A stretch of 64,000 bases of DNA. It comes from Tomocerus qinae (lineage: Eukaryota > Arthropoda > Collembola > Entomobryomorpha > Tomoceridae). Of this stretch, positions 1 through 11,586 are shown one piece after another. The notes below the pieces were generated by a model that had not been told where the DNA came from, did not search any database, and saw nothing but the letters and a program-made list of their open reading frames with translations. A program made the position numbers and the translations under genes. The DNA is taken from the NCBI GenBank assembly GCA_020055645.1, contig CM034546.1:128733875-128797874 (forward strand), read 5' to 3'. How positions within the stretch are numbered: position 1 is the first letter of the stretch; each line of letters begins with the position of its first letter.

Positions 1-122
1 TAGGGCCCTTGTTGTTCTCGGGAGTCATTCAAATATACATAGTGTGCGTTGTAAATTTTGGAAATATATAACATCAGGGAAAATTAACCTGATTAATAAT
101 TACCATTTTTGGAATTTCACAG

Positions 123-3100
123 CGGATCCACTGAGACCTTTATTCAACTGTAAGTAATATTTAAATTTGAATTTAATCATTCCATACGCCAAATCAGTTC
201 AAAAGAAATCTCCTCGGAACTTTTTCTTACGAAATATATAATTTTTAATTTTTTTAATGATGGGATTTAAACTTGTAATTCTAATTAACTAACAGACGAT
301 TGTAGAAATGCGTATGACACGAATCCAGGTACATGGAATGAGCCAGAATACTGGTTAGATGTCTTGCGTAATGACAAATGCGATAGTCCTAGTAAGTTTT
401 AGACGAATTTCTATTAATGGAATTAATGAAAATAATTACAATTGAATTTTAATCTCATTTTTTAATGACTTTATAAAATTTCGATAAATATTAAACACTG
501 ATAAATATTCTGGCGAAATTAAAATATTTATTAATTTATTACCAGTGCAATCTTCATATTATTTACTATTTACATTTATAGATGGACCTCCACTTGGATC
601 CGATGCGTAATACTTTTTTAAAAATTAAATAATGAAATTATTGTTAATGATGGCTACGCCACAAATAATGAATACACTTAGATATAGGTATGAAATTAAT
701 TTTGCCCACTTTGGTCGAAATTAATTTTGTCCACTTTGGTCGAAATTAATTTTATACAGGAAGAAATGATTTTGTCCAATTTTAACCATCCATCCTAGTT
801 CATCCACCACAACCCTGATACAAACATTGCAATTACATTACGATATTTTGAATCCACCTAAAAATGCACAAATTGATCAAATTTAGGTAATCAAAAATTG
901 GTGAAAAAATGTGTTAAATATTGAGCATGCTACACAATACTCAAAATTTAACACCAGCATACAGAATGTCAAAATCCAAGATATATGTGCTTGTATTTAG
1001 AATCTAGATATTTTAATAACGAGATGAAATACCACATGATGACCCAATTAAATTACGCTTTACATTTGTTTACTCGATTGCTTTTAAAAAACTATAGATT
1101 AAATGCCAAAGATAAATGCACGGGTGCTGCCTGGGTCAGCAACCATCATGTTACAAAAGGTTCAGGATCTGTTGTAAAAATGTCTTATACACAACAAAAT
1201 ATTGCGGTAAGTTTCTTTAAAAAATGAGTTATTTTTTTTATACATTATTAGAAATAAGCCCGTCCTACGGACGGGAATTTATCAACACTCATTCATTTTA
1301 CCAAAAATTGAAATATTTTCTAAAGTTGCTGTATAAAGTCCTTGTATCACCCGCGCACCATTTACTTTAATTTCGAACGTTGTAATCATTCTTGCGCCTG
1401 CGCAGTTACACGAAATTCATCCTATACATTATCACGGAAATTCAAACATTATCACGGAAATTTTTCATTGCGCAACTCCACTTTCCAATTATCAGAAGAA
1501 ATGTTACAGATGTAAATAAGGCAAAAAAGGACGTTTTTTTAAAAAAAATAGTACTTTTTATCTTCCTTTAATTTTGTTCCCTGCTGTATTCTCTGAAAAT
1601 GATGATGGGTTTGAAAATGCTTGTGTTTGCAGTTGACATGGTTTGAGGCTGCCAGTTGTTGCCAGTTTTCGGGTTTAACTCTTGCCAGTATTACCGATAG
1701 AAAAGATTTAGAGGGCTACCAGAGGCTCAGAGATTCTAAGCCTAGGGATTTCAATGAATTTGGTTGGATCGGAATACATGGATTCGGCAAGGATTGGAGA
1801 AATCTGAAGGGGGACTACATCAACGATACTAGTATATTCCAAGAACAACCACCGTTGCAAGGGTTTTGGGGAGGCTGCAAAGAGTTAGCTACCTGTGATA
1901 CTCCACTCCATACTCACAACTGGAAACGTTGTGACGAAGTAATGGACGAACAGTTGATTTGCGAAGAACGTGAGAAATACTTACATAGCTATTAGCTAAC
2001 AGGAAATCTATCGAATTATAGTATGATGACAGTTGTGCTCATCTTGATTCCACTATTTAAGATTCTATAGCCATATTTATAACATATACATTTAAAAAAT
2101 TTCTAAATTTCACAGCTGATCCATTGCAACCTCCTTTCGATTGTGAGCCATATTTTTTCCATTGATCAAATTATTTTAAATTTTAAAAAGTATTTATGTT
2201 AAACCTTGATTTGCAATAATTCATAGACGATTGTAGAAATACTTATCCAACGACTCTGGGTACCTGGAATGAGAAATACTATTGGATGAATGTCTTGCGT
2301 AACGATAATTGCGATAGTATTGGTGAGTTGCAGTTAGTAATTTTTTAAAAATAAAATAACAATGAAATATGTGAGTTAGTTACTCATTCGATTCCTTTTC
2401 TATCAGCAATATTATTATATTGATTCATTATTATCGTGCAATTTCAGGGAACAAAATAGGCACTCCTTTTTTACAAAATAGACACTCCTTTTTCACAAAA
2501 TAGGCACTCCTTTTTTACAAAATAGACACTCCTTTTTCACAAAATAGGCACTCCTTTTTTACAAAAAAGTACTACTTTTTTAAGAAGCAGTCCTTTTTTT
2601 ATCTTTTTTTACCTTATTTACATGTAAACTAAAAGTAAATGGGGCACACTGCTACATCAAAAAAGGTATAAAGGCAAAGTAAGGCTGCTTTTTTTGAAAA
2701 CTTACTTCTATCTTTTTTATAAAAAAGGCAAAATAGGTCCAATTTTTCCCTGTACAATTACAAAAAGGCTCGATTTGGTTTGGTTAAAGATTCTGACGAG
2801 ATCAGAGTTTAGAAAATAAAGCCAACTTCACAGTTATATCAATATTATATATTTCTAGGTTGGCCTGGAATTGGATCCGAAGAGTATGTGAATTATTTTT
2901 AAATATAGCTAAATTTTTAATGAATAAAGTACCCAAAGTTATCTAAGCTATGGTAGTTTTCAGTTTATAATATAAGAATCTGCTACCAGATATCCCTTAC
3001 TATAATGATCTCATTAAATATAATTCTAGGGGTATTGAAGGATGGTTTATTCCTGACTCAGATCGAACAAAACTGATTTCAGGACATTTGAAACCAATGC

Positions 3101-5126
3101 CTGGAAGTACTGAAACAGTTGTATTCATTTCCGAATCTCCGAATGAATTTGTAGAACGGCCAACATATGGAAAGTGGTTGTCCGAAAAACCATTAAAGAC
3201 TTATCCTTTCGGCAACTTGCACGGATTGTTAAAGCCATATGATAAATTACCTTTTGCTGCAGAATTTTTTACAGATAATTCCATCCCCGCCAAATTCATT
3301 CCTGATTCTGGAGGAGATATTATTGAAGGAGAGATATCTCAACACGAACTCACATTTAAAGTCAATCGACCTCCTTACATCACAGAATCAACACCCGGGT
3401 ACTTGAAACCTCTCCGATTCTCACCAATTCATCCTCTGAATGGCATCCACGGAATAATGAAGCCTTCTTCGTCACCACAAACTGCTGAATTTACTCTAGA
3501 TTCAACTGTCTTTGGATTTTTCATTCCTGATAGCAAGAAAAAATATCAATTTGCAGGACAATTGGCCCAAACTTCTCCACCAGAATTTACTCTTCTCGGA
3601 GCTCTAAAGCTTCCTGAAAACAAAATGCGAGGAGTTTGGAAGCCCCAACTGAGTATGGATTCCCAGGCTATCTCGCATGTCATGTTAATATCGGATGAAG
3701 TGCCTAATAAGATCTTATTTAAGGAAATCCTCGAATATGAAGGATACTTCAAGCCTGACACAGAATCCGCCCAACCTTATCAAGGCTACATGACCAAAAG
3801 CGACCCGAAAGTATTTACATCCAAAGATCAAGAAAATATTTCCCAAGCTATATCAGGAACTTGGCATGAAAACAGCTCACCGGAAGGAATCCCAGGAAGT
3901 TTTGATCCAGATAAATTGGATCTTCCTCCTGAGTCGGTAGTATTTTCCCTTGGTCGTCCTTCTTCTGGGAGGAGAATTGGGAAAAAGCCATTGAGCAACA
4001 ATGACTTCGATATTAGTAAAAAGAAGGTTTGATTGTAGACTCTAACTACATTGAAATATATGATTAATCCTAAACAGGGAACAAAAAAGGTACTCCTTTT
4101 TTACAAAAAAGGTACTCCTTTTTTACAAAAAAAGTACTCCTTTTTTACAAAAAAGGTAAAAAGTACTACCTTTTCTAAAAAAGCAGTGCTTATTACCTTA
4201 TTTACATGTAGAGTGGAAGTAAATGGGGCAAACTGCTACATCAAAAAGGGTAAAAAGGCAAAAAAGGACTGCTTTTTAAAAATCGTACTCCTATCATTTT
4301 TATAAAAAAGATAAAAGGCAAAAAAGGTCATTTTTTGTTCCCTGATTCTAAAGTATGCATATTAATTTTTAAAATCAACAGTTAAATTGGGAAAATGCTA
4401 AAACAAAATGCGAAGATTCTGGGCGACTGCTTTTAATCATTGAGTCTGAAGAGGATAATAAAGTCTTGAGTGCCTCTCCTCGTTTAAAAGCTAAACGTAA
4501 GGAAATGTAAAAGTTGATTTTTTTAAATACCCTAATTTAATGTAGATACCCTAATTTAGATACTACAATTAGAAAGGACATGTCTCATTAGCAGGAAACA
4601 AAAAAGATACTTATTTTTTAACAAAAAAGTAAAATAAAATACTACTTTTTTAAAACCAGCCCTTAATACCATTTTTGCCTTATTTACATGTAAAGTGGAA
4701 GTAACTGGGGGCACGCTGATACATCAGAAAAGGTAAAAAGGCAAAAAAGGACTGGTTTTTAAAAGCTGCTATTTTTATAAAAAAATTTTGTTCCCTGCTT
4801 ATCAGTCATATCTGTAGAGTTTTTAAAGACATACGACTCTTCATAGCATTCAAATCAATATCAAAACACGATTCTGGAGTGCTGCCAAATTCACTTCTAC
4901 GGATTACTCCAAACTTGTCTGGGAACCTATGAAAACAGAATTTCCCAACTTTCGTCAGGAGAATGCCAATGGAATAACAAAATCATGGTCAGCTGATGAA
5001 CCGGTCGACGACGATGGTGAAGGCAAAGATCTTTGTGTAGATATGCAATTCTCAGGAGCCACCCTCGTTTGGTCCGCAGCGGATTGTGATTTGGAAAAGT
5101 ACTTCATTTGCATAAGACCATCTTAA
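123..5126 (+). CDS. Multi-exon C-type-lectin-like protein, locus 1 (intact, 5' incomplete)
   Basis: Spliced gene with exons inferred from GT-AG borders, phase continuity and comparison with loci 3 and 4: 123-149, 296-391, 582-606 (linker of an upstream module whose CTLD is outside the window), 1098-1206, 1633-1969 (CTLD: LTWFEAASCC start, GWIGIHGF core, LICEE end), 2116-2142, 2227-2322, 2859-2883 (linker), 3030-4026 (332-residue repeat domain), 4382-4506 and 4847-5126 (second, split CTLD: LNWENAKTKC ... GKDLCVDM ... WSAADC ... YFIC). All phases join without a stop. The penultimate join works only with the donor at 4507, not the donor at 4497 that phase-fits in locus 4. CTLDs are disulfide-bonded recognition folds, often in secreted immune or adhesion proteins. 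The EPN/QPD and WND sugar-site motifs are absent or altered, so ligand type is unknown. No transmembrane segment is seen. A possible AATAAA lies at 5369-5374. Confidence 0.75.
1514..1583. mobile_element. Truncated CAGGGAAC-type hAT MITE
   Basis: Only one end is kept: an AAGGCAAAAAAGG-like interior followed by TTTTGTTCCCTG. It matches the right ends of the three fuller copies nearby. It lies in the intron just 5' of the CTLD exon of locus 1. Confidence 0.5.
2445..2752. mobile_element. hAT-type MITE, CAGGGAAC family, copy 2
   Basis: 308 bp, starting CAGGGAACAAAATAGG and ending TTTTTCCCTG. The interior is made of repeated AAAAGGTACTCC-like blocks in inverted arrangement. Flanking octamers TGCAATTT and TACAATTA match at 6 of 8 positions, as expected for an old hAT 8-bp target duplication. 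Intronic in locus 1. Confidence 0.6.
3030..4026 (+). other. Single-exon repeat domain of locus 1 (unrecognised)
   Basis: This 997-bp exon encodes about 332 residues with no stop. Short motifs recur throughout: PDS-type segments (GWFIPDS, AKFIPDS, FGFFIPDS, EGYFKPDT, GSFDPDK) alternate with KP-type segments (GHLKP, GLLKP, GYLKP, GIMKP, GVWKP), each followed by an acidic or hydrophobic stretch such as AEFF or AEFT. The spacing suggests roughly eight degenerate units of about 40-45 residues, probably beta-rich. No cysteine pattern is evident. I do not recognise the domain. Homologous exons are at 23084-24221, 32719-33713 and 46309-47293, and loose fragments at 18750-18875 and 24440-24890, so it is a stable, repeatedly duplicated module. 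It always sits between linker exons and the second CTLD. Confidence 0.7.
4075..4344. mobile_element. hAT-type MITE, CAGGGAAC family, copy 3
   Basis: 270 bp with ends CAGGGAACAAAAAAGG and TTTTTTGTTCCCTG. Flanking octamers ATCCTAAA and ATTCTAAA match at 7 of 8. It lies in the intron between the repeat-domain exon and the second CTLD of locus 1. Homologous introns of loci 3 and 4 lack it, so it inserted after those copies separated. Confidence 0.7.
4592..4797. mobile_element. hAT-type MITE, CAGGGAAC family, copy 4
   Basis: 206 bp, from CAGGAAACAAAAAAG to TTTTGTTCCCTG. Flanking octamers CTCATTAG and CTTATCAG match at 6 of 8. It sits in the short intron that splits the second CTLD of locus 1. Confidence 0.6.
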
Positions 5127-5286
5127 GTATATTTTATATATTGCTTTGGTATATTATTATGTATTTTAACCATTGATAGTTTCTAACACTTAAAATTACA
5201 TTAAAAAATTACATTCTGTTTTTACATTAAAAATTTTTCAAACCTAATTTCAATTATTTTTTTTATCCAATGTTCCATAATTTTAG

Positions 5287-5329
5287 GGAACAACGTTCAA
5301 CTGCTGGTACACCCGTTCAAATTAACTGA
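5287..5329 (+). pseudogene. Orphaned tail exon of locus 1
   Basis: It follows a TTTTAG acceptor and reads EQRSTAGTPVQIN then stop, matching the last exons of locus 3 (38806-38869) and locus 4 (48196-48259). In those loci the preceding exon ends CCATC or CCGTC before GTAAGT. In locus 1 the same place reads CCATC-TTAAGT: the donor GT has become TT and creates a TAA stop at 5124-5126. The exon is therefore probably no longer used. Confidence 0.65.
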
Positions 5330-5538
5330 GATACTAGAAATTAGTCTAAACTCAAAAAATACGGCTTAAATAAATAATTCAACTGTAGCCCAAACTCGAA
5401 AATGTCTTTCCTAAAGTAACCGACTTAAATGGATCATCAAAATATGACTTTTTAGCTACAAAATCTTAATTTCTCAGCGAAAATGTATTATTAGGTATAT
5501 TTCAAGGATTAAGAATTAATAAAGATCAATCGACTAAT

Positions 5539-5745
5539 CGTCTGCTTAATATTACAAGGTAACAAGCCATTTTATCATGGCTGCTACAAAGTAACAAACC
5601 ATTTTATCATGACTGCTACAAAGTAACAAACCATTTTATCATGACTGCTACAAAGTAACAAGCCATTTTATCATGGCTGTGACAAGGTAACAAACCACTG
5701 CAGCCATGATAAAATGGCTTGTTACCTTGTAATATTAAGCAGACG
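5539..5745. mobile_element. Inverted-repeat MITE carrying a 32-bp minisatellite
   Basis: The ends CGTCTGCTTAATATTACAAG and its complement form an inverted repeat of about 45 bp. The 4-bp flanks TAAT (5535-5538 and 5746-5749) match exactly. Inside are about four tandem 32-bp units with the core AACAAACCATTTTATCATGA. The family is not identified. Confidence 0.65.
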
Positions 5746-5771
5746 TAATTATTGTGTTATTTTATTAATTA

Positions 5772-6659
5772 CTAGTGAGCCCAGCTAAGGGGCAAATCTA
5801 GCACTCAAGAGAAATTCACCAGGCCATACCCAACACAGTAATAAAAACAATTTCGAAAACATCCCATTAGGTTGTTATATTATGTTAAGTTTGTAAATGC
5901 AAAGTACATTTAAATTAATACTAAACTGTAGTTCGTAGCATCAAATACAGGGAACAATGAAAGACTACTTACGAAAAAACTCCCACAAAGTTACAAAAAA
6001 GCTTCCTTTAAAAAACGAAATAATAAGATTCCCTCTAGGATTTTGGAAAAACGTACAACTTACGAATAAATATTTTTAAAGAATAAATAGTGGCTCCCAG
6101 TATGTACTGTTATTTAATTCTACAAAAATATATCCCAACTGCAACTAAAGATTTAAGAGGGTAGTAAAAAGTAAACCCAGCTCTATTAAAAAATGTTGAA
6201 TTTAAGTTTGTCGATATAATAGCAGAACCATGCAATTTGGATTAGAAGTTTTGAGATGCTATTTAATACGCACATTATGATCATTACGAAATGTTCCCTT
6301 TCGCTAATCATTTCCATTCGATCCCCACTCACCATTCAACCTTCTTATGTAAATTTCTATTTTTATTTAGACGTTATAATAATAATATGAAACGTGAAAC
6401 GACTCATTTCGCTGGTTTAGAGGAATTGGGCTTGCGCATTTTGCTTTTAAGGAGCCAGCATATATTACGTGTGCAGTTGATGGGAGGAGGAGATATCCAA
6501 AAGTGTTGCAGTCAGCACTTGCGTTACACATCGGGGGGGAGGGGAGGATTTGCATTACGTAATATATGCAGGTTCCCTAGGTTCTCCCTACTACACGTAC
6601 ATATATATATATATATATAGACAGGTAAATTTATTGAAGTCTACTATTATATATAGAGA
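5772..6659 (-). mobile_element. Helitron-like element, left arm of a head-to-head pair
   Basis: Read on the - strand it ends GGGCTCACTAG followed by T, the 3' signature shared by all copies of this family. Its 5' side reads TCTCTATATATAATAG at about 6659. It is nearly the exact inverse of 7611-8499, so the pair makes a huge palindrome with a spacer of about 950 bp. Apparent ORFs in it repeat in every copy and are not genes. Confidence 0.6.
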
Positions 6660-7610
6660 CGAGACCGGATACTACCATGATTATGCATTATTATCCTAAA
6701 CAATACCCACTAAAATGAAATGTAATCCAAGAATGAATTATTCTTAAAATTTATTCTTGACTAGGCCACAAGTATTGTGTACTAACATTTCAAAAGTAAG
6801 CTTCTAGCATTGGCAGGAATTAGTAATCTCTATATTATAACCACTAACTGAGATAAGGCAATAAAATGTACCCATTAATGTCTGGTAGAATCATCACAAT
6901 AAATAAAATTATTTCCAACTATGTTTCAACTATGTATGTATGAGTATGTCTCTATGTAACTGTATTTTATGCCATGGACTTTGCGGGTTTTTGTTGCAAT
7001 GCGCAAGAGCGAAGCGCGTGTGCATAACAATAAGTCCACCACGGGTTAACAGTAAACACTTAATAGGTTACTGTATTTCGAAATTAACTAATACACATGA
7101 TTATGCTGGATGCCTACCTTTCGAAATAGAGTCACACATGCTGGGGGCTACTATCTGTATATTATAATCGATCGTGGACTTGATAAAGCAATAAATTTAC
7201 CTCTGACATATAGATGTCTGTACGTGTGGTAGGTAGAGAGTAGAGAGAACCTAGGAAACCTGCATATATTACGTAACGCAAAACCCCTCCCACATGCACA
7301 CAGGCCACTATAGTACACTACAAGCGTCATTGACAGATATTGTGGAAAAATGCTAATAAGTTGGGCTGCCAGGAGTCCAAATGTCATTCCATCATATCAT
7401 TAAAATAATTAAAAATAAAGTCCATAGTTCATCCAACAGTCACCATGTAACATAGCTGACATTTAATTATAAACACCTAGAAAAATACTTCAAAATAGGC
7501 TATAATGTAATATATGCAATTTCCCTAAAAACAAAGTGCGCAAGCTCAATTCTTCTAAACCACCGAAATGACGAAATGAGTCGTTTCGTATTATTATAAT
7601 ATCAAAATAA
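6660..7610. repeat. Spacer between Helitron arms with truncated copies
   Basis: It contains further Helitron 5' starts: A followed by TCTCTATATTATAACC near 6829, and TCTGTATATTATAATCG near 7153. The latter continues into family sequence (GTACGTGTGGTAGG, ATATTACGTAACGC) and is cut off where the full right arm begins at 7611. No gene is seen. Confidence 0.5.
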
Positions 7611-8499
7611 TCTCTATATATAATAGTAGACTTCAATAAATTTACCTGTCTATATATATATATATATATATATACGTGTGGTAGGGAGAACCTAGGGAAC
7701 CTGCATATATTACGTAACGCAAATCCTCCCCTCCCCCCGATGTGTAACGCAAGTGCTGACTGCAACACTTTTGGATATCTCCTCCTCCCATCAACTGCAC
7801 ACGTAATATATGCAGGCTCCTTGAAAGCAAAATGCGCAAGCCCAATTCCTCTAAACCAGCGAAATGAGTCGTTTCACGTTTCATATTATTATTATAACGT
7901 CTAAATAAAAATAGAAATTTACATAAGAAGGTTGAATGGTGAGTGGGGATCGAATGGAAATGATTAGCGAAAGGGAACATTTCGTAATGATCATAATGTG
8001 TGTATTAAATAGCATCTCAAAACTTCTAATCCAAATTGCATGGTTCTGCTATTATATCGACAAACTTAAATTCAACATTTTTTAATAGAGCTGGGTTTAC
8101 TTTTTACTACCCTCTTAAATCTTTAGTGTCAGTTGGGATATCTTTTTGTAGAATTAAATAACAGTACATACTGGGAGCCACTATTTATTCTTTAAAAATA
8201 TTTATTCGTAAGTTGTACGTTTTTCCAAAATCCTAGAGGGAATCTTATTATTTCGTTTTTTAAAGGAAGCTTTTTTGTAACTTTGTGGGAGTTTTTTCGA
8301 AAGTAGTCTTTCATTGTTCCCTGTATTTGATGCTACGAACTACAGTTTAGTATTAATTTAAATGTACTTTGCATTTACAAACTTAACATAACATAACAAC
8401 CTAATGGGATGTTTTCGAAATTGTTTTTATTACTGTGTTGGGTATGGCCTGGTGAATTTCTCTTGAGTGCTAGATTTGCCCCTTAGCTGGGTTCACTAG
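7611..8499 (+). mobile_element. Helitron-like element, right arm of a head-to-head pair
   Basis: It begins TCTCTATATATAATAG after an A (7610) and ends CTAG before a T (8500). No flanking duplication is seen. 889 bp, non-coding, with the family tail CCCCTTAGCTGGGTTCACTAG. The inverse copy is at 5772-6659. Confidence 0.65.
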
Positions 8500-9730
8500 T
8501 ATTACATAAAACTAAGTATAAATTCCACTTATATGGGTAGCATAATATGAGCATTTTTTAAAGGACGGTATGGACCGAATAGGATTGAATTGGACAGAAT
8601 TGGTTCGAATTGAACCAAAATGGGGTAGGTAAATTTAGTGAAAGACATTTTTTGCATGAAAAACTAAATTTGCTAAAAGTCCATACCTAAAACGGTGTTA
8701 TTTTATTTTAAAAATTTAATTAATATTAGTGACAGTATTTGCATTAAAATGGAAATTAAAACAGTTGCGTTTCATGTAATAATATTAAATGGTACGTCAT
8801 TTAGACATCAACGTTTAGATTAATTTTGAAAGACTCCGAGTGAGAGTTTATATTTTGTAGTAATTTCATTTGATTTCCAAGAAAAATAATGTTTATTTAC
8901 AGTGGACTTCCTTGTTTTATTTTATGTAATATTCATTGCATATGCACATGCATATTTTAACACAAAGCCATCTTAACTTAACCCAGCGGCGTCGACAAAA
9001 ATTGGGAGTGGCTATTTAGCAGCCAAAAGAAACAATAATATGATAGCTTTAATACATTTTTAAATAAGTATTTAAGATGATAGATGTAATACAAATTCAA
9101 TAGCAGGGAATGTTAGTGCTTATTACAATTCCTGCTGCTACTCCTAAATTATTTCTCTATTCAATAATAAATTGTTACTTCGCCTTTCTAAGGAAGTTCC
9201 GTCTGAGTTGTACTTATTGAGAAGGCAATAAATATGAAAACTGGCATAGATAACTACGGTCTTGGCGTCAGTCGCCTCATCGCCGTCTTCATTATTTTAT
9301 CACTAAATGAATACGCTTATGTGATGAGACCGAACTATCATATTATCATATTTATAGCTTAAAGTAGTTCATCGTCGTCAACCTAAATGCCGTCAATTCA
9401 CCTAAAGCGGAATTAACGTAATTTATGTAATTTATTTATACTGGATCAAAATTTTATTAATTCGATGAACTTAAATTCACCGATTTCTTCGTTGTGAACC
9501 ACTTCTGATTAACATTGTCCGTTTTGTGTGTAAGACACTTACGGTGTGAGAAATATTATTCTGGCTAGAAGGAAAACAACCTCTTATAGATTAAATATTT
9601 GATGCATTGTCATGTAACATAATTAAGGTAGGTACTGGTTATGTTATAATTCACTTTGTAGGATGGAATCGGGTAGCATTATGGAGTCATAAGATTTAGT
9701 AATGTTGTACGAATAGTGTCAGGACAAGAA
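8500..9730. other. AT-rich interval without recognised features
   Basis: No exon, hairpin or repeat stands out, apart from short direct echoes of GAATTGGA near 8580-8615. It may hold 5' sequence of the receptor-like gene that follows, but no start exon could be supported. Confidence 0.4.
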
Positions 9731-11511
9731 ATGTATAATTTAGGAGTTTATATTTTATGGATAAAGCACAAAATGCAAACGCATATAGGAAATTTCCGCA
9801 ATAAGAAAGATAAATCACCATACATTAAAATCGCTAACACTGGAGATGAATCATATCCAAGTTTCGGTTTACAACTTCAATACAATTTTCGAAGCAATTC
9901 AATTATGAGTATGTAAAAATATATATTTAACAGGTTTACATTTAAAATTTTAAAGCGTATATTTTGTTGACTTTTTTTTAGAATTTATAGAACTTTCAAT
10001 CAATCTCATCAAGAAGATCTCGGACAAATTACAAAAGAGTATTATTCCGAATCTGTCAAACTACTGTGGGGAAGAAATTTTAGATTGGATTGGTTTCTAT
10101 TTCAACATTTCATTTGGATATCTTCCGATAAAATATAATAAATCTGAGAAAACATTTCACACTATCTCTTTATCGCCTATTCTAAAACTGCAAAAATATC
10201 TTGCATGGATTATAATTGTTTACGAAGAGGAACAATTAGCAGAGTTTCTCCGTTCCGGAGAGAATATCAACATTGAAGCCGTTCTAATTTTTATTTGTCT
10301 CCAAGCGACAATAAACTATAGTAATACTTTCTCCAATTTTTTGACAAAATCAACGGAAATGGTGCATGTCTTAAATCAGCTAAATATAGGAAACCTGATT
10401 GAAAGGATACCCAATTTTAAATGAAGGTATAATTTCAAATAACATTCTTTAATTATTGATTCAATTAAATGAAGATAGAGGATTAATTCTATTACTAGTG
10501 AACCCAGCTAAGGGGCAGTGGCGGCTCTAGGATTTGCGAGGCCCTGGGCAAACTGTTGTCGCGAGGCCTTGTAATAACAACTCATAAATATGGAATTACT
10601 AAGGTGGTAGGAAAGCCTTTGTTCCGTGTCCAACCTGCTAAACGTTTAAAACGTTATGATAAAATGACAAAAAAAGTTTATTTTTGGCAAAAAAATAAAA
10701 TGAAATGTCTATGTCTATTTCCAAAATTAGAAATCAATATGGCGACGGCAAACACGAATCCAGGAATTTGGCCTATGGGGAATATAAAATGGCCTTTGGA
10801 AAAATATCTATCTAATAAAAACTTAAGGAAGAAGTTTGCATTTGGGTGATGTCCCTAAAATAAGCAATGCGCAAGTCCGTATATCCTATATTATGCTGTG
10901 GCTGTGCTTCTTCAAACATCAGGTTTCAAAATGCAGCTTTTGTGTTAAGATTTGGTGTGTGATTATTTCAAAACTAACAGCATCTTTGATTGTGCTTGTA
11001 GTAGATATGCATGTTTTGTATTTGTATTGCTTTTCGAGTATTGATTGTTTGTTCATCTGTGAAGGTAAAGCATCTTTCTTAACTTAGAAATTGTCGACCT
11101 GGATTGTTTTGCGAAACTTCTGCGAAACAGGACTAATGCTGCTCAGAAGCAGTTTCTCTTGAAAATGTGTACCAAAAAATTGACTTTAATATTAATTAAC
11201 TCAAAAAAGTAATGGGACTGTTTTAATAAAACTAGGCAAGCATATTTGGGTAAATATGGGGACCTTTAGTTTCAATATGAATCAATTCCTACCAGAGGGG
11301 GCGGAGATAGCCCCAGACGGGGGTCACGAGCCCCTAAACATTTGACTGATTCAAAATGGTTTGAAATAACATTTTTACATACCCTTCGACAGACTCAATG
11401 GATCTCAGCATTTTGAAAATTTATAGCGCTATTCTAAAATTTAGGACAGTGTGGTATGCCATATAAGCATAGTAAGCAACTAATTCAAATAGCAATACTT
11501 TTTTTGGGATT

Positions 11512-11586
11512 GTTTTTATTACTGGGATGGGTTGCCTGTTGAAGTTCTCTTGATTGCTAGGTTCGTCCCTTTGCTGGGTTCACTAG
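11512..11586 (+). repeat. Helitron-like 3' end fragment
   Basis: GGGATTGTTTTTATTACTGG through TTTGCTGGGTTCACTAG followed by T: the tail of the Helitron-like family, lying inside the nested hAT element. Confidence 0.5.

Noticed and set aside
6291-7980. Protein genes with a GGRGGFALRNICRFPRFSL segment
   Set aside because: The same frame recurs in every Helitron copy on either strand and is broken elsewhere; it is translated repeat sequence.
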